From Paraphysomonas bandaiensis (taxonomy: Eukaryota > Chrysophyceae): a DNA stretch of 64,000 bases. Made by a program: the position numbers and the translations under genes. A model generated the notes under the pieces. That model was given only the letters and a program-made list of their open reading frames with translations, was not told where the DNA came from and did not search any database. Position 1 is the stretch's first letter. Each line of letters begins with the position of its first letter. The stretch covers positions 62,001 through 126,000 of the forward strand of contig CBFFRP010000435.1 in the NCBI GenBank assembly GCA_965644295.1, read 5' to 3'. Shown piece by piece: positions 1 to 11,035 of the stretch.

Positions 1-660
1 TATGTCCATTCATCAGAGGTACGTCTCCATGCTACGTTCCTTGTACAATCGTTATTTGCTGCAATGCTTTCGAGCAGTACACCTTTGGCACGATGTCCCA
101 GTGCCCGACGTCTAGTAGAAAGTGTTTCGTGTGTGCGTATGCAGACAGCCTTACAGTCCGTGTTTATCGGTATGTTGTGTGCAGGGAGCCGCGCAGATAG
201 TATAAGCGCCATTGCAGCCCCCATGAGTTCGTATGCATACGGGCCAAGTCCAGGAACGTCGCTGAAGGGTGTCTCTAATCGCAGTATTTTTGTGGTACCG
301 GCCTTCCATTCATCCTCCAGGGGGAGCCAGTCGGCCGCCGCTCCTCCATGATGTGTCCATCGTGTGCGTGGGTGTACATACGTGATGCGGCGTGGGGAGA
401 GGGCTGCAGGCGTGTATGATCCGTCTGTGAAGATTGCTTGATAGGTATCAGAGTCTACATCATCCAGTCCTCTAATGTGCGTATATAATGTTGGTCAGGG
501 TGTGCGTATCTTGAGGTTCCGGAATGTCGGGTTGTTGGAGTGTGAGGCCGACCTCAGTACCCCATTCCCGTAGGCTTAAGGCAAAGTGGTGGTAGTTTGG
601 TTCTCATGTAATAATCAGACTTTCCTATATGGTAGTTTGGGTGCGGAGCGATTGTCTGTA
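1..660 (-). mobile_element. Non-LTR retrotransposon fragment, inverted RNase H segment
   Basis: Read on the minus strand, positions about 1-357 translate without stops into an RNase H-like stretch. It has an early acidic/glycine segment, a helix with the expected catalytic glutamate (ELMGAAMAL), then the strand with the catalytic aspartate (INTDCKAV). It ends in NVAWRRTSDEWT, which resembles the plus-strand end of RNase H at about 705-780 (KVAWVRSHPER...DESEWT). The two pieces therefore come from the same kind of element but face opposite ways. Positions 360-660 show no clear coding. Inference: the 5' part of a degraded LINE-type element, inverted during or after insertion. No complete protein survives. 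Confidence 0.55.
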
Positions 661-2275
661 TTATAGGAGAAAGTGCGCTGCGTCACCTGCATCCCCACCT
701 ATAATAAAAAGCCTGTACAAGGAAAGTAGCATGGGTACGATCACACCCTGAACGACGTACCACTGATGAATCTGAATGGACATATGAAGACAAAGGCATT
801 TACATTGCAGACGCAATGGCCGAAGAGGACTGGCTTGAGGTTGATAGACTACAGGGACGACAAAATTACACTGTGTGTCTGTAACATAGAAGTGAAACAA
901 GCCATTGAGCGAATACTCACCGAGGGTTTATGACACTGGCGCCTAACCGGGGAACGACGGCCGCATCGTACAAGCCCCCTACTTACGGACTTCCAATCCC
1001 TCCGCAGTCAACGGACGCTGGAGTCCTACTACACTGCACTCAGAGAGATCAACGCTATGCACCTGGATACTGGACAGACAGCGGGGCACTACTTCCGCGC
1101 AAACTGGCGCAAGCAGACGGTGATCCATCAAAGGATAAAGATAGTTACGCCTGAGAGTGCTCAATGCAGCATTGGCATGGGACAAATCTTTCAGTATAGG
1201 GAGAAACCGGGCTAAAACCAAACACGGTCTCGACCTAGCTAAAGCTGCATGTTCTGACTGCGGATTTCGACTAGACTCCCTCAAGCACATGTGCCTCTCT
1301 AGACTGCACACATGACACCATCATCACTCAGAAATACGGGAGACGGCATTTCACAGCCACAAAAACGCGCTTCAAGAGATACTGAGAAACCAGGACCTAC
1401 CCCACTGGACCACCAATGAGCTACAGCGGCTCTCCGGAAGAGCCTGAAACCCTTCCCTCCCACAGGTGGAGAGATTCTGGACGGGCACCATCACCATTGC
1501 TCAACTTGAGACAGTTTTTGGAGATCATATCCATAAGTCCCTGACATCTCTAGGACTGCGCAACCTTGAATTAGCGGTCATCAACCTGCTTCTCCTGATT
1601 CAAGATCGAGGTCGAAGATGGATCACCCTACAAAAAGTACCCCCTACTAGGCTACTCCTGCGATCGCGTCAACCACGTAGACAGCAACGGAAACGTCCAA
1701 GAGTGCTACAATTACTAGAGGAGTCTGCAGACGACCCGAGACTGCTGGACCATCGCCCACCGCACACACGAACCCTACCACTCACACACACAGGAGCACA
1801 TCATCAGTCCTTCAGGCCCTAGACAACGACGCCGGCTCCGGCAACTCCACCTATGCCTGACGCCTAAACGGTGCACTGAGACAACGCCACATTCCAACAC
1901 ACCACCCACCTCTCAGACCACACGCCTAACAATAGGTACACTCAGGACCTTAATACAGAACCCTGTACCTCAGAGTCTGGTGGAAACTTACCCCAAGGGT
2001 AGACCACCTCCTGACAACACGCGCCAGTGAGTCCTAAGACACACGAGCAGGGCGAAACTCACAAACAACACTAAGAACGGAAGTGGTCGTACCTTGGTGC
2101 TTGCGGCGACGCACAAGCAGCTTCTGTAGCGCTAAATAGTAGGATAATGGAATTTGTGCTGATTAGTTATGGGTAGAGGTCTAAATAGTATGTCTAGCAT
2201 TCAACTAGCCACTATATTGGCACGAGTTTTTAACGCCTATTGCTAAATAATAAGACTTTCAATATAGATTTAGAG
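661..2275 (+). mobile_element. Non-LTR (LINE-type) retrotransposon remnant with 3' end
   Basis: Positions about 705-900 encode an RNase H C-terminus in plus orientation. About 1100-1310 encodes a Cys/His segment (CSDCGFRLDSLKHMC) like the zinc knuckle that ends many non-LTR polymerases. Frameshifts and stops interrupt it. From about 1530 to 2275 it matches a second copy at 23247-23945. Both end in the same tail: a CACCTTGGTGCTTGCG hairpin segment near 2097, then ATTGCTAAATAATAAGAC near 2240-2257. The shared 3' end with variable 5' ends is what target-primed reverse transcription produces. Not functional as read. Confidence 0.6.
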
Positions 2276-2807
2276 ATTAGTCTATTTTACTGTCAAGAAT
2301 TTTTATCTCAGGCATACAATAGCTAGGAAGCGTCATGTACAACACTCAATTGAGGGGGCTGAAGATTCTATATACTTGCAATTGAGTGGCGTATTATGTG
2401 AGATTCAAGGATCGAAAGATATATATGTAGTTAGTACATTATATATTGTGTAGTATGAAACTGAAGTAGAAGTGGGTGACTATACAGGATACGATCACTG
2501 AGTGTGTAGTTTGTACACTATAGTAGTAAATGAATGGTGTTGAACACATCGAATACAACTTTGGTTCTTTATCATGTAATGTTTATAATTTCATCTTATC
2601 AATTGAGAATAGCAAACCTTAGCAAATAATGTCAACTTCTGTTAAAATAGTAGGATAGTATAGCTCTTTTACAAATTTAACATTTCAATGAAGAATGTGA
2701 TGGAAAGTTTATCGATTACATAACCACCACCCCCAGTAACACACATGGAATTCGAGAATATTATTTATCTGTGTCAAAAGCACACAAGATGTAAAAACCC
2801 TCACACC
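2276..2807. other. AT-rich spacer, no gene seen
   Basis: AT-rich sequence between the retroelement tail and the 3' end of the phosphatase gene. I see no coding potential and no RNA gene. It presumably contains the phosphatase 3' UTR and polyadenylation region. Confidence 0.4.
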
Positions 2808-5158
2808 CTATACACCATCATTTAAGTTATCACTCTCTTTAGAATCAGGTAAGAGGGGGTTTCTTTTCTTGAGTACGTAGTCCGTTACTACCATGTATCC
2901 CGCAATGCTAAGAACAGAAACTGCAACAGCACTGGAAGCAAAAACGAGCCCCTTCTCAAGTCCACTGTAAGACGACCAACCACTATCCTTATCACTGCTC
3001 GTATGACCTGATCCATCGTCGTCATCATCTGGAAGAGTCCATCCTTTGGTAGCATCGGACTGATCTATAACCATTCGATCATATACTTCATTGTCTAAGG
3101 CGCTCACCCATTCCCACTCAAGTCTGGTCGAATTTACTGTAGACACCCTGGCATAACCATATCGGTAGAATACCATCTCATTCCATTCGGGGTAGGGCTC
3201 TACATAATTTACGGTAAATTTTGCTCCTGCAGTGCCGATCACCATGTGAACAGTGGCCTGAGGATCATTGTGGTACGCAAACGGTACGGTATATCCGTCC
3301 TCATACACCTGCGTAGACCGTTGTATGGTAGTCTTGTTCTTCACTGCAGCGTGTCTCTGTACCACATGGTTGTGTCCCCAGAATGCTAAGTTTACTCTGT
3401 ACTTCCAGAGCATCGGTTCGATGTGGTAAATTAGATTGTCCATCACCACGATATCTGACGTCACATCCTCACCGTAGTTCGAGTTAAGATACATCGCTCG
3501 ATGTCCCCCAAATATGATCCAAGGGGTTTTAGTGCGATTTACCTCTGCAAGATCTGCCTCCAGCCACTGGTTTTGCTCCGACCCAATGGTGTAGTCATGC
3601 TCAGTGCTCATGCCTACGAAGTGAATGAGACCGATGTCATAACTCCACCTACACAGAAATTTGAGAAGAATAAATGAAACAAACGTCGCATACCATGGTT
3701 TATTGGTGGTCGCTGGGGCGGGCATCGGCAGTAGTCTTGTAGCTGGAACTCCACACTCTCCGCCGCTATCTCCATATTTACCGTAGCTGGTTGAGCCTAT
3801 GTAATAAGATGGGGAGTTCGGACAGTCACTCTCATGATTCCCCACTGTGGTAAGATATAGTGCACCTGAAAGAATATAAAAAATAATTTCTACATCGGAC
3901 TTCTACACGAAAAAGAATTTCCAATTTTCTAACAAATCGAATTCAGTAGAAAAATATAAACATACCCGAGGCAGAGGGTGCAAGCTCATCCATAAAAAAA
4001 TCCCACACCGCCATATACCCTGTGGCATAGGAAACGTCGCCTCCGTGGTATATTGCATCCACATTTCCCATAGATACCTCGTGTCCCACTGCATACATAG
4101 TCTCAATAGCAGGCCTTCCGTACTCATTCCATGTGTACGTGTCGTCTGTAGAACCTCTCCCCATATCATCATAAAGAATTACCCGAGTCGGACGTGTAGA
4201 TGGCTGCGTCCCTGCCAGAGGAGGACAGTGAAACGAATGTTCCTCACTCCAATCATCGGTCGCTGCGTCTCCAAATATGTAGTAAATGTTTTCATTTGCG
4301 CACTCTATCATTCCATGTAGTGGGGCGGTGTGGATTAGCCCCAGGTCACGCCAGCCAGTAGTATTAGCTGGCGCACCGAGCATTTCTTTTCGCTCGATTG
4401 TCGAGGTGTTCGCCTCAACTGTAACCGTGTAGGTGCCCTGCGTACGACCCCACATAAGAGTAGGGTGGGTACTGTATGCAGATGACCAGAGTAAATTGAA
4501 CACATCTGGATTTCCAGTGGCTACCACACGTGGGCGCAGTGGCTGGTTAATATTCTCAAATGTAACATTCGACTGCGATACATTCATATACTTTGGGTAG
4601 TATACTCCAGAGGTAAAGTAATAGAAGGCAATGTCGGACCTCAGATTAGTCATATTGAAGGACAGTGTACCGCGACCGGTTGTGTCGTAATTGGGATCCT
4701 CGTCGCACCACCCATATTTCACAGGCACAGTTTTCGTTATGTCTACATTTGCTGGACTATACGCGCCTGAACAATTATATTTCACTACATATACACAATT
4801 GGTGTTTGATGTCACACTTACCTATCCAGTCGCCGTAAGGCTGAATGTTCGGTGTATTCGAGTAGAAAGTCACGGTCACAACGTCATCGTTAGTGATTAC
4901 TAGCGGCGATACGTCTTCTATAATATACACACTAGTGCTGTCTTCAGCCGCTATAATATTCTCCGGCTTCAATTCAAAGAACTCGTTCGCAAATTCAGTC
5001 TCGTATGCTATAGCATGCTTGCCAAATCGTTTATGATATGACCGTTTCCTCCAAGCCATAGCATCCTCCACATAAATGGACTTAGACGATGCAAATGTAA
5101 AGAAGATCCATGAAAAGCTCCATATAAACATCCAGAGTAATGCCACGGATGAATACAT
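2808..5158 (-). CDS. Purple acid phosphatase-like metallophosphoesterase, membrane-anchored
   Basis: Four exons on the minus strand: 5158-4822, 4784-3966, 3865-3694 and 3648-2808, giving 722 aa with frame kept throughout. The introns are 37, 100 and 45 nt. All five metal-binding blocks of purple acid phosphatases are visible in order: a D block (YDDMG), GGDVSYA, GNHE, GGHR and WGHNH. The N-terminus is hydrophobic (signal peptide or signal anchor), and a hydrophobic segment (GLVFASSAVAVSVLSIAGYMVV) lies near the C-terminus before a short basic tail. That indicates an extracytoplasmic or vacuolar enzyme tethered to the membrane. The family hydrolyses phosphomonoesters with a dinuclear metal centre; the natural substrate here is unknown. 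The 45-nt intron lies in frame, so unspliced RNA would also read through it. Start chosen at the only Met before the hydrophobic leader. Confidence 0.9.
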
Positions 5159-5837
5159 TGGTGAAAATAATACTGATCAGAGGCCTGATAATACGAATAT
5201 TAGCATACACAGGCAACAATCACGTTGCACACTGGGTAAATATTTAGCTAACTTGAACTATGTGGTTGTATCCCCCAGTTACTAATTCTGTTTATCGCTG
5301 AACTCTGATATACTTAGCAAGCAAAATAAATAAATAGTGTATTGTGGAAGGAAAGAATTCTCAGTGAGATACCATACACATACAGTACCTGTCAAAAAAG
5401 TATAAACAATAAGCAGACAAAACATGCATTGTCCACCTCTTCTTCCTCCAGTACGTACTGCGGAAATTGTCCTTGTTCAGCCAATCAGAGATCTGAGCTC
5501 AATTGAACTTTAAAAAAAGACGAAAGTCAAGTATGAATTGTCTATGAAAAATTCAAGTGTATGTTCATCTGCAACATTAGAATTCGGTCATCGTTAAATC
5601 ACAAGGCAGATACAAACCTGACCACTCCTATACAACAAAAATTTCCATTTGTTAACTATTCAATGTTTCAAACTCATGGCGACCACATTATGAAAGAGTT
5701 CAGTGCAATGACATTTTATCCCAATAAGTATATAGCAGCTCATTTACATGTGCGTCCGAGGTTTCATTTATAGCAAGTGTAGCAATCGAGTAAGCAGTGT
5801 TACATGGCACTTTTCTGGGCGCATCTCTTGTAGTAAT
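5159..5837. promoter_or_regulatory. Divergent spacer between the phosphatase and the hemerythrin-like gene
   Basis: About 680 bp separating two divergently oriented genes. It must hold both promoters. I could not identify a specific element; short ORFs here have no recognisable content. Confidence 0.3.
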
Positions 5838-6689
5838 ATGTCGGTGATATCTCGTTTGCAGTCTTTTTTCGACAGCAAGAGTGTGAGAGTTACGGCGACT
5901 GAAGATACAACTAAACGTGTATTGGAACTGAACCCGAATGCATATGGTTGTGGTCCTGGGCCAACAAGTACTATATATCCTATATGTCCTTCATATAAGG
6001 ACTGGCATACTGTTGTATTTTTGCTACACCATGAGCCTATACGATCCAGTCTGAATGAAGTTATAGGCGCTATTAATATGGACCATTTTGTCGGTTACGA
6101 GTGGCAGATGAACGCTTTTTTTAATTGGTTTCAGTGGTTTTATCAGTACATATCTAGCTACTGCAAACTAACGGAGAGTATGTGTCCTTCCTCACAGCAA
6201 TTTGAACACACTGGTTCTGACTCCTCTGCCTATCGCACCAGCCTATTTCATAAGTTAAAGAGTGTACGAGCTCTCAACACAAACTCCACGAAATGGGTAA
6301 GCTCAGAGGCCAGTAAAGCACTGGTCTCTCGTTTGCGTGTGATGCTCTCTGATGTACGCTCCCTCGTATTTCCTGTATTTGAATTTATCGAGGCACACAG
6401 TGACAAGCTGAGAGGCATCTGGACTATCGAAAATTCTGCGGTACGGCAGGAGTTAATGATGGTATTTCTAGGGGACGAGATTGGGGCGACTTATCTCTGC
6501 TCTATGTGGCATGATCTTCATCGTTGGGCAACTCCGAATGTTATCGAGATATTTCATAAGATACTTTCACTTTCGAGTAGAAAAGTGCTGCGAAGAGGGT
6601 ACCCAGGATACTTGCGCACAGTGCGCAGGGATGTTAAAACGATGATGTGCGTGAATTACGTAGTTACTTTATACTTGGGAGCACCATGA
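5838..6689 (+). CDS. Hypothetical protein resembling a degenerate hemerythrin-like (HHE) domain
   Basis: An open reading frame of 283 aa from the Met at 5838; an in-frame Met at 5748 would add 30 residues without recognisable content. It reads as mostly helical. The segment HHEPIRSSLNEVIGAINMDHF followed by WFQWFYQYI resembles the helix A/helix B arrangement of HHE cation-binding proteins. The following HHxxE-type ligand motif is absent (SYCKLTESM instead), so iron binding is doubtful. The C-terminal part with a FLGDEIG block and a YPGYLRTVRRD end also resembles that family. A spliced form is possible: a donor near 6648 joined to an acceptor at 6775 would replace the last residues with an acidic tail ending at 6838. 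Family assignment is by overall pattern only. Confidence 0.4.
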   Translation: MSVISRLQSFFDSKSVRVTATEDTTKRVLELNPNAYGCGPGPTSTIYPICPSYKDWHTVVFLLHHEPIRSSLNEVIGAINMDHFVGYEWQMNAFFNWFQWFYQYISSYCKLTESMCPSSQQFEHTGSDSSAYRTSLFHKLKSVRALNTNSTKWVSSEASKALVSRLRVMLSDVRSLVFPVFEFIEAHSDKLRGIWTIENSAVRQELMMVFLGDEIGATYLCSMWHDLHRWATPNVIEIFHKILSLSSRKVLRRGYPGYLRTVRRDVKTMMCVNYVVTLYLGAP

Positions 6690-7963
6690 GTTCAATACTA
6701 CCATGTCTTAGTTTTTGCAGTGATTTATAACAGTCGCTCTATAACCGCAACTACTAACAGTTTTTCTTTCTGTAGGTCCGAAACTGAACCGCTTTACTTG
6801 GACTCTGAGAATGGGATGGGCCACGATGATATATTTTGACTACAATGATAGTGAATTTGAACTTTGTGTATGTGGCGGACCTTCCAATTGTGGTGTGGAC
6901 TATATATATATTATGTTGTTGTTATAAACCTTTAACTGGTGTGGTATTTTCTGAAATTGGTATAAGGTTGCTACTGTGTGTTTACCTCAAATTTACATAA
7001 CTTTTCTTTATATACTCTGCAGTTTGAAAAAGATATAATATGACTACCTATCTTTATGTCGAATTCAGCCGATACTGAAATCAAAACTCGTTTAGCTGTA
7101 ATAAAGAATTGATCTTAGTAATAGTAAAACAATTATTATTATTATTATTATTATTATGAACACAGTGAAGTGAGAATAAAGAATAACAATATAGAACATA
7201 ACTGTCATGCACAACGGAATAGTTAGAAGTGTAACTGGTAATAACGTCGTTATGATGACGATCATGTATCTTCAACAGAGCGATACTCTCTCTAATTCAG
7301 TTCATGATATATTTCATTGAACATTATAGCTCACAGATACTGTCATGCATTAAGCTGAATCCTAATCATAGCTGGCAGCCGGACAGTGCTCGCTGAAGTG
7401 ATCATACGGCAATTAATACGTATTTATATTATTAGTGAAGATGTTTAATTATCATATTAGATTTATCATTCTGAATCAGCTGAAATATATCGACTGCATG
7501 AGATCGGAAAATATTGGTCGGTAAATGTGACAATATCAATAGAGAGAATTATTACAAGTAACGATGAGAAATGTTTTTTGTATTATTTAGTTATATTTAA
7601 CCACGAATGGAGACAAACAACACAAACTCATTTTGCTCCATGCATAATATTCTACATATGCGAACCCCTCGTTACTAAACATATCTTGAAATATCAAACT
7701 ATTTCAGTTTCTTAATTATTGCAGCATTTGTACATCACCATGCTTCACTGTATTCTTGTATATATTGTCTTCAAGTGCCACACTGAATATACCAGAATAT
7801 AATCCATATTCCAATACTCCCACTCAATGTAGAATGCAGTGATACAAAACAACAATAAGCACAATGATCTTTATGCTATGACTATCTAATCCCATATAGG
7901 TAAAATCGATGTGAAATCTTTTAAAGATACATGTATAACTAGCTGTGTCAACTAGATACACAG
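6690..7963. other. AT-rich spacer with ATT microsatellite
   Basis: Possible alternative last exon at 6775-6838 of the preceding gene, then AT-rich non-coding DNA. An (ATT)n run sits at about 7131-7157; the poly-Asn translation across it is an artefact. No RNA gene or further ORF is convincing. Confidence 0.4.
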
Positions 7964-8580
7964 TTATGTGGATTTTTCAACCACTATAACACAAACCTCT
8001 TCGGGGTCGTTTCTTCTGATTCTCCACCACTCTGGTTGACACTCTTCTCTTAACCCCAGTAATCGTTTTCTCATGACGGCTGAAGATTTTCGTAGACAAT
8101 ATGGCTTCGTGAAAATATTGGCCGCCATATCATCCGTGGACATTGTAGGGAATTTTTCATTAACATGCTCTCTCACCGAGTGGTACTTGATGTCAATATG
8201 CTTCGACCTCTTATGATACACATAATTTTCGGAGAGATCCTTCGCACTCTTGGTGTCCATAATAAAGAATGGAGTTGACTTCGATACTGAAAGAGACCGA
8301 GCTCCTTGAAAACTCCCCAAAGCCACACCAGTTCTTGCATAGCCGCATACTCCGCCATATATATACAACTGTGGTCTGAAGCTTGGACTGCCAGGCCAAA
8401 ATGCGCCTGCACATAAAAAAGCACGATGTATCCCGTTGTGGACTGTTGAGTCATCCTATCTATCCAGCTCAGTCGGAATCACTAAATACATGTAAATCAA
8501 ACTCACTCCCACTGAATCTGATGCCCTCATCAATTGTACCACGTAAATATTTCAACAGATGAATATAGCTAATCTGCAAG
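7964..8580 (-). mobile_element. Ty1/copia polymerase remnant: end of RT and RNase H
   Basis: Reading leftward from about 8580, one frame gives YLRGTIDEGI and FSDSD. Other frames continue with STTGYIV and YRS...LL, then KHIDIKYHSVREHV and an end with FTKPY near 7964. This is the order of landmarks at the C-terminus of copia polyproteins (RT end, RNase H, terminal FTKPL-like motif). The pieces lie in different frames, so the copy is a pseudogene. No LTR pair with a target-site duplication could be recognised around it. Confidence 0.7.
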
Positions 8581-10802
8581 CTGCATAACATTATTATATA
8601 TAATATATATATATGTCGGACAACTACTAATAAACCGAGCTAATAACCCCACTGCATATAGGACAAATTAGGTCTATAGTATAATACAGTATGTATATTG
8701 CCAGATGCAACACCGCTCCAATAATTCGTCTATACGGAAATTATTCGACCCTGCTTCTTCTGCTCCTCCGTGAGCTCACGTTCCTCTGCCAACAAATTCT
8801 GAACATTAGTATTATACTAAGGTAGAGGAGACTCCTTGTTCTTACTACTCTTTCCCATAACTGAGCTGAATTTCTTGATAATATTCCTTGCAAACTCGGA
8901 TTGGTCGTTGTCACCTCTAGTTATATATACCAGTTGTCACCTCTAGTTATATCCTGATATTCAGAAACCGCTGGCACTTACCCAGATATCATCATTCCGT
9001 GCATCTCAAACTTTTCACAGAACCCACTACACTTACACGCTTAACACTAAAATACCAGATTGTTAAGGTCAGCAGATGTTATATTATATAATTATAATAT
9101 CATTTACATAATATATTAACAATAAATAATGCAGCTGTCCATTGCACTCCATCTCATTCATGTCTGTATATATATAATATACTCTGCATATATATAGCAG
9201 AATGCTGATGATACATCAAACTGGTGCACACACGCAACTGACATAAATGCAATCGCTAATACCAGTCTCATGATAATAATATTACCTTACTTATCAACAT
9301 TCAAGCTGCTGTATATCCTTTCATCTCTAGAAATAATCATTAATAAAAATATTTGGGAAATTTGTTTTCCCAAGTTTGAAAATAGTTTGCTTAATTATGG
9401 TTATCCCCTTCACCACTGGAGCAAAGTTTGACTGCATACTAATTAAAAATCTGATTACTAAGAAGCGCAAGCTTGTGCGTTGCCGCGACCAACCTAAAAA
9501 CTCGCGCGACACTAAAAGCATAATAACAGGACTCCCATTTAGTTACTATTTCATGCACCGACTATAGTGCTCAACTATATGCAACAACACGACTTTTAGT
9601 TAGCTACATACATGAGCATACGACGAGTTGCGCGTGTTTAAGCCGGATCATACGCTTCTACATTTGTCCTAACACAAACAACTTGCGGTCGGTGTCTTCG
9701 GCATATTATATGTCTCCTGTATATATGCTGTCACGCAGTTCACTGGGTTCACTACTATGTGTACCTTAGTACCAATGTTCTCTATGTATATACGGCATCT
9801 ACCTTTCTATATTTATCTTTATTATATATTTCTTATTTAATACTTTTATCTTCATGTATATATATATGCTTAGGCTATAGACTATTGGATTTTATATGTA
9901 AAATGGGATTTTACTTGGAAAAAAGCTATAAATTTCTAGGAATAATAGTAGCTTGATTAGACGTTATTGTATACTTAAGTTCTATTTATTCATACATGTA
10001 TGTTACGTTAGTTATAATAATATTATTCACAATTTGAAAATTCAAAGAACCAATATTATTCCAATTCTCAGTGACAAGAAGCATTCAATTAGATTATATT
10101 ATACAGGGGGATTCGAAATAAACAACTGTCTGATGAATGCTATGCTAAGTTAAGCTAGTTAGCTAGCTAGATGCTCTAGATTAATTCATATGAACACTTA
10201 TATAAAATGCTACCTTGAAATACATGGGCGTTGCTTATTCTAATTTACTTGTACAGTTACACACAAATTACAAAAGAAATCATGATTTTTACCAAACAAA
10301 TATATATCGAATAGTGAAATAGACACAATTTTGAAAATAGCATATCTGCACGAAATAAACGAATTAGAACGTCATCTACAGCGCAAAGAAAACACAATGA
10401 CATAGCAGTGACTATTCTACAGTAATATTTATATTTTTCGATACATATGCCACGTAATTAGGTGTATAAGTACAACTAAACAAACATCATATATGTGTAT
10501 TCCCGATATAAAAATATTTCAAGAAAATTGAATGAAAATGATATTGCACCTGTGTAAAGAGTTAAAAAAGCTATCTTGATCCGACTTCCCATTGCTTATT
10601 TGAATTTTCTCCGATTTCTACATATCACCAAAAATTAGGTCAAATATTTGATATATGCACAGGCGGTTATATATATACAAGCATCACACAGACCTTTATA
10701 GTGCCCCCTTGCAATTTCTTCTTCTGGTACTAATCCCAGTACCACTACTGAACTCTATTTCATCTTCTGGTAGCAATTCCTCATAAATGAAAAACGATTA
10801 GA
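8581..10802. other. Long AT-rich spacer, no gene seen
   Basis: Strongly AT-rich, with many TATATA runs. A 20-bp direct repeat (GTTGTCACCTCTAGTTATAT) occurs twice at 8907-8926 and 8933-8952. ORFs overlapping on both strands near 9330-9570 have no recognisable composition. I see no coding or RNA gene. Confidence 0.4.
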
Positions 10803-11035
10803 CGGTCATAAGTCGATGTAACCGCCAAACCTGTTGAAATTTTGAGAAAGTCGATTTAAGTTGAGTGTATGATACGTATTGCAATAATTAGTGTAGTAGA
10901 TGTGAAGAGAACATGTTTGCAATGACAAATAATAAAAATTATATCAATTGCAGACCAAAAAATGTTGAATGAAACGGTTATATTATACATAATATATGTG
11001 TACTACATAGTGCTATACAATACAAAGGTTATTGA
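10803..11035 (+). repeat. Interspersed repeat, copy A (partner at 17725-17975)
   Basis: About 230 bp matching the small element that sits inside the copia fragment at 17693-17987. Shared landmarks in order are GAAATTTTGA..A..GTCGATTTAAGTTGAGT, AAAGAGAACATGTTT, CGGTTATATTATACATAATATA and CTACATAGTGCTATA. It contains no ORF, so it is probably non-autonomous. The ends of this copy are not clear. Confidence 0.6.

Noticed and set aside
64-351. Plus-strand 95-aa ORF at the window start
   Set aside because: The minus-strand reading of the same bases gives a coherent RNase H segment, so the plus ORF is its shadow.
7081-7275. ORF with a poly-Asn run
   Set aside because: Produced by the ATT microsatellite on the opposite strand; no other support.
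9327-9567. Overlapping ORFs on both strands
   Set aside because: Open on both strands by chance in AT-rich DNA; no motif and no splice support.
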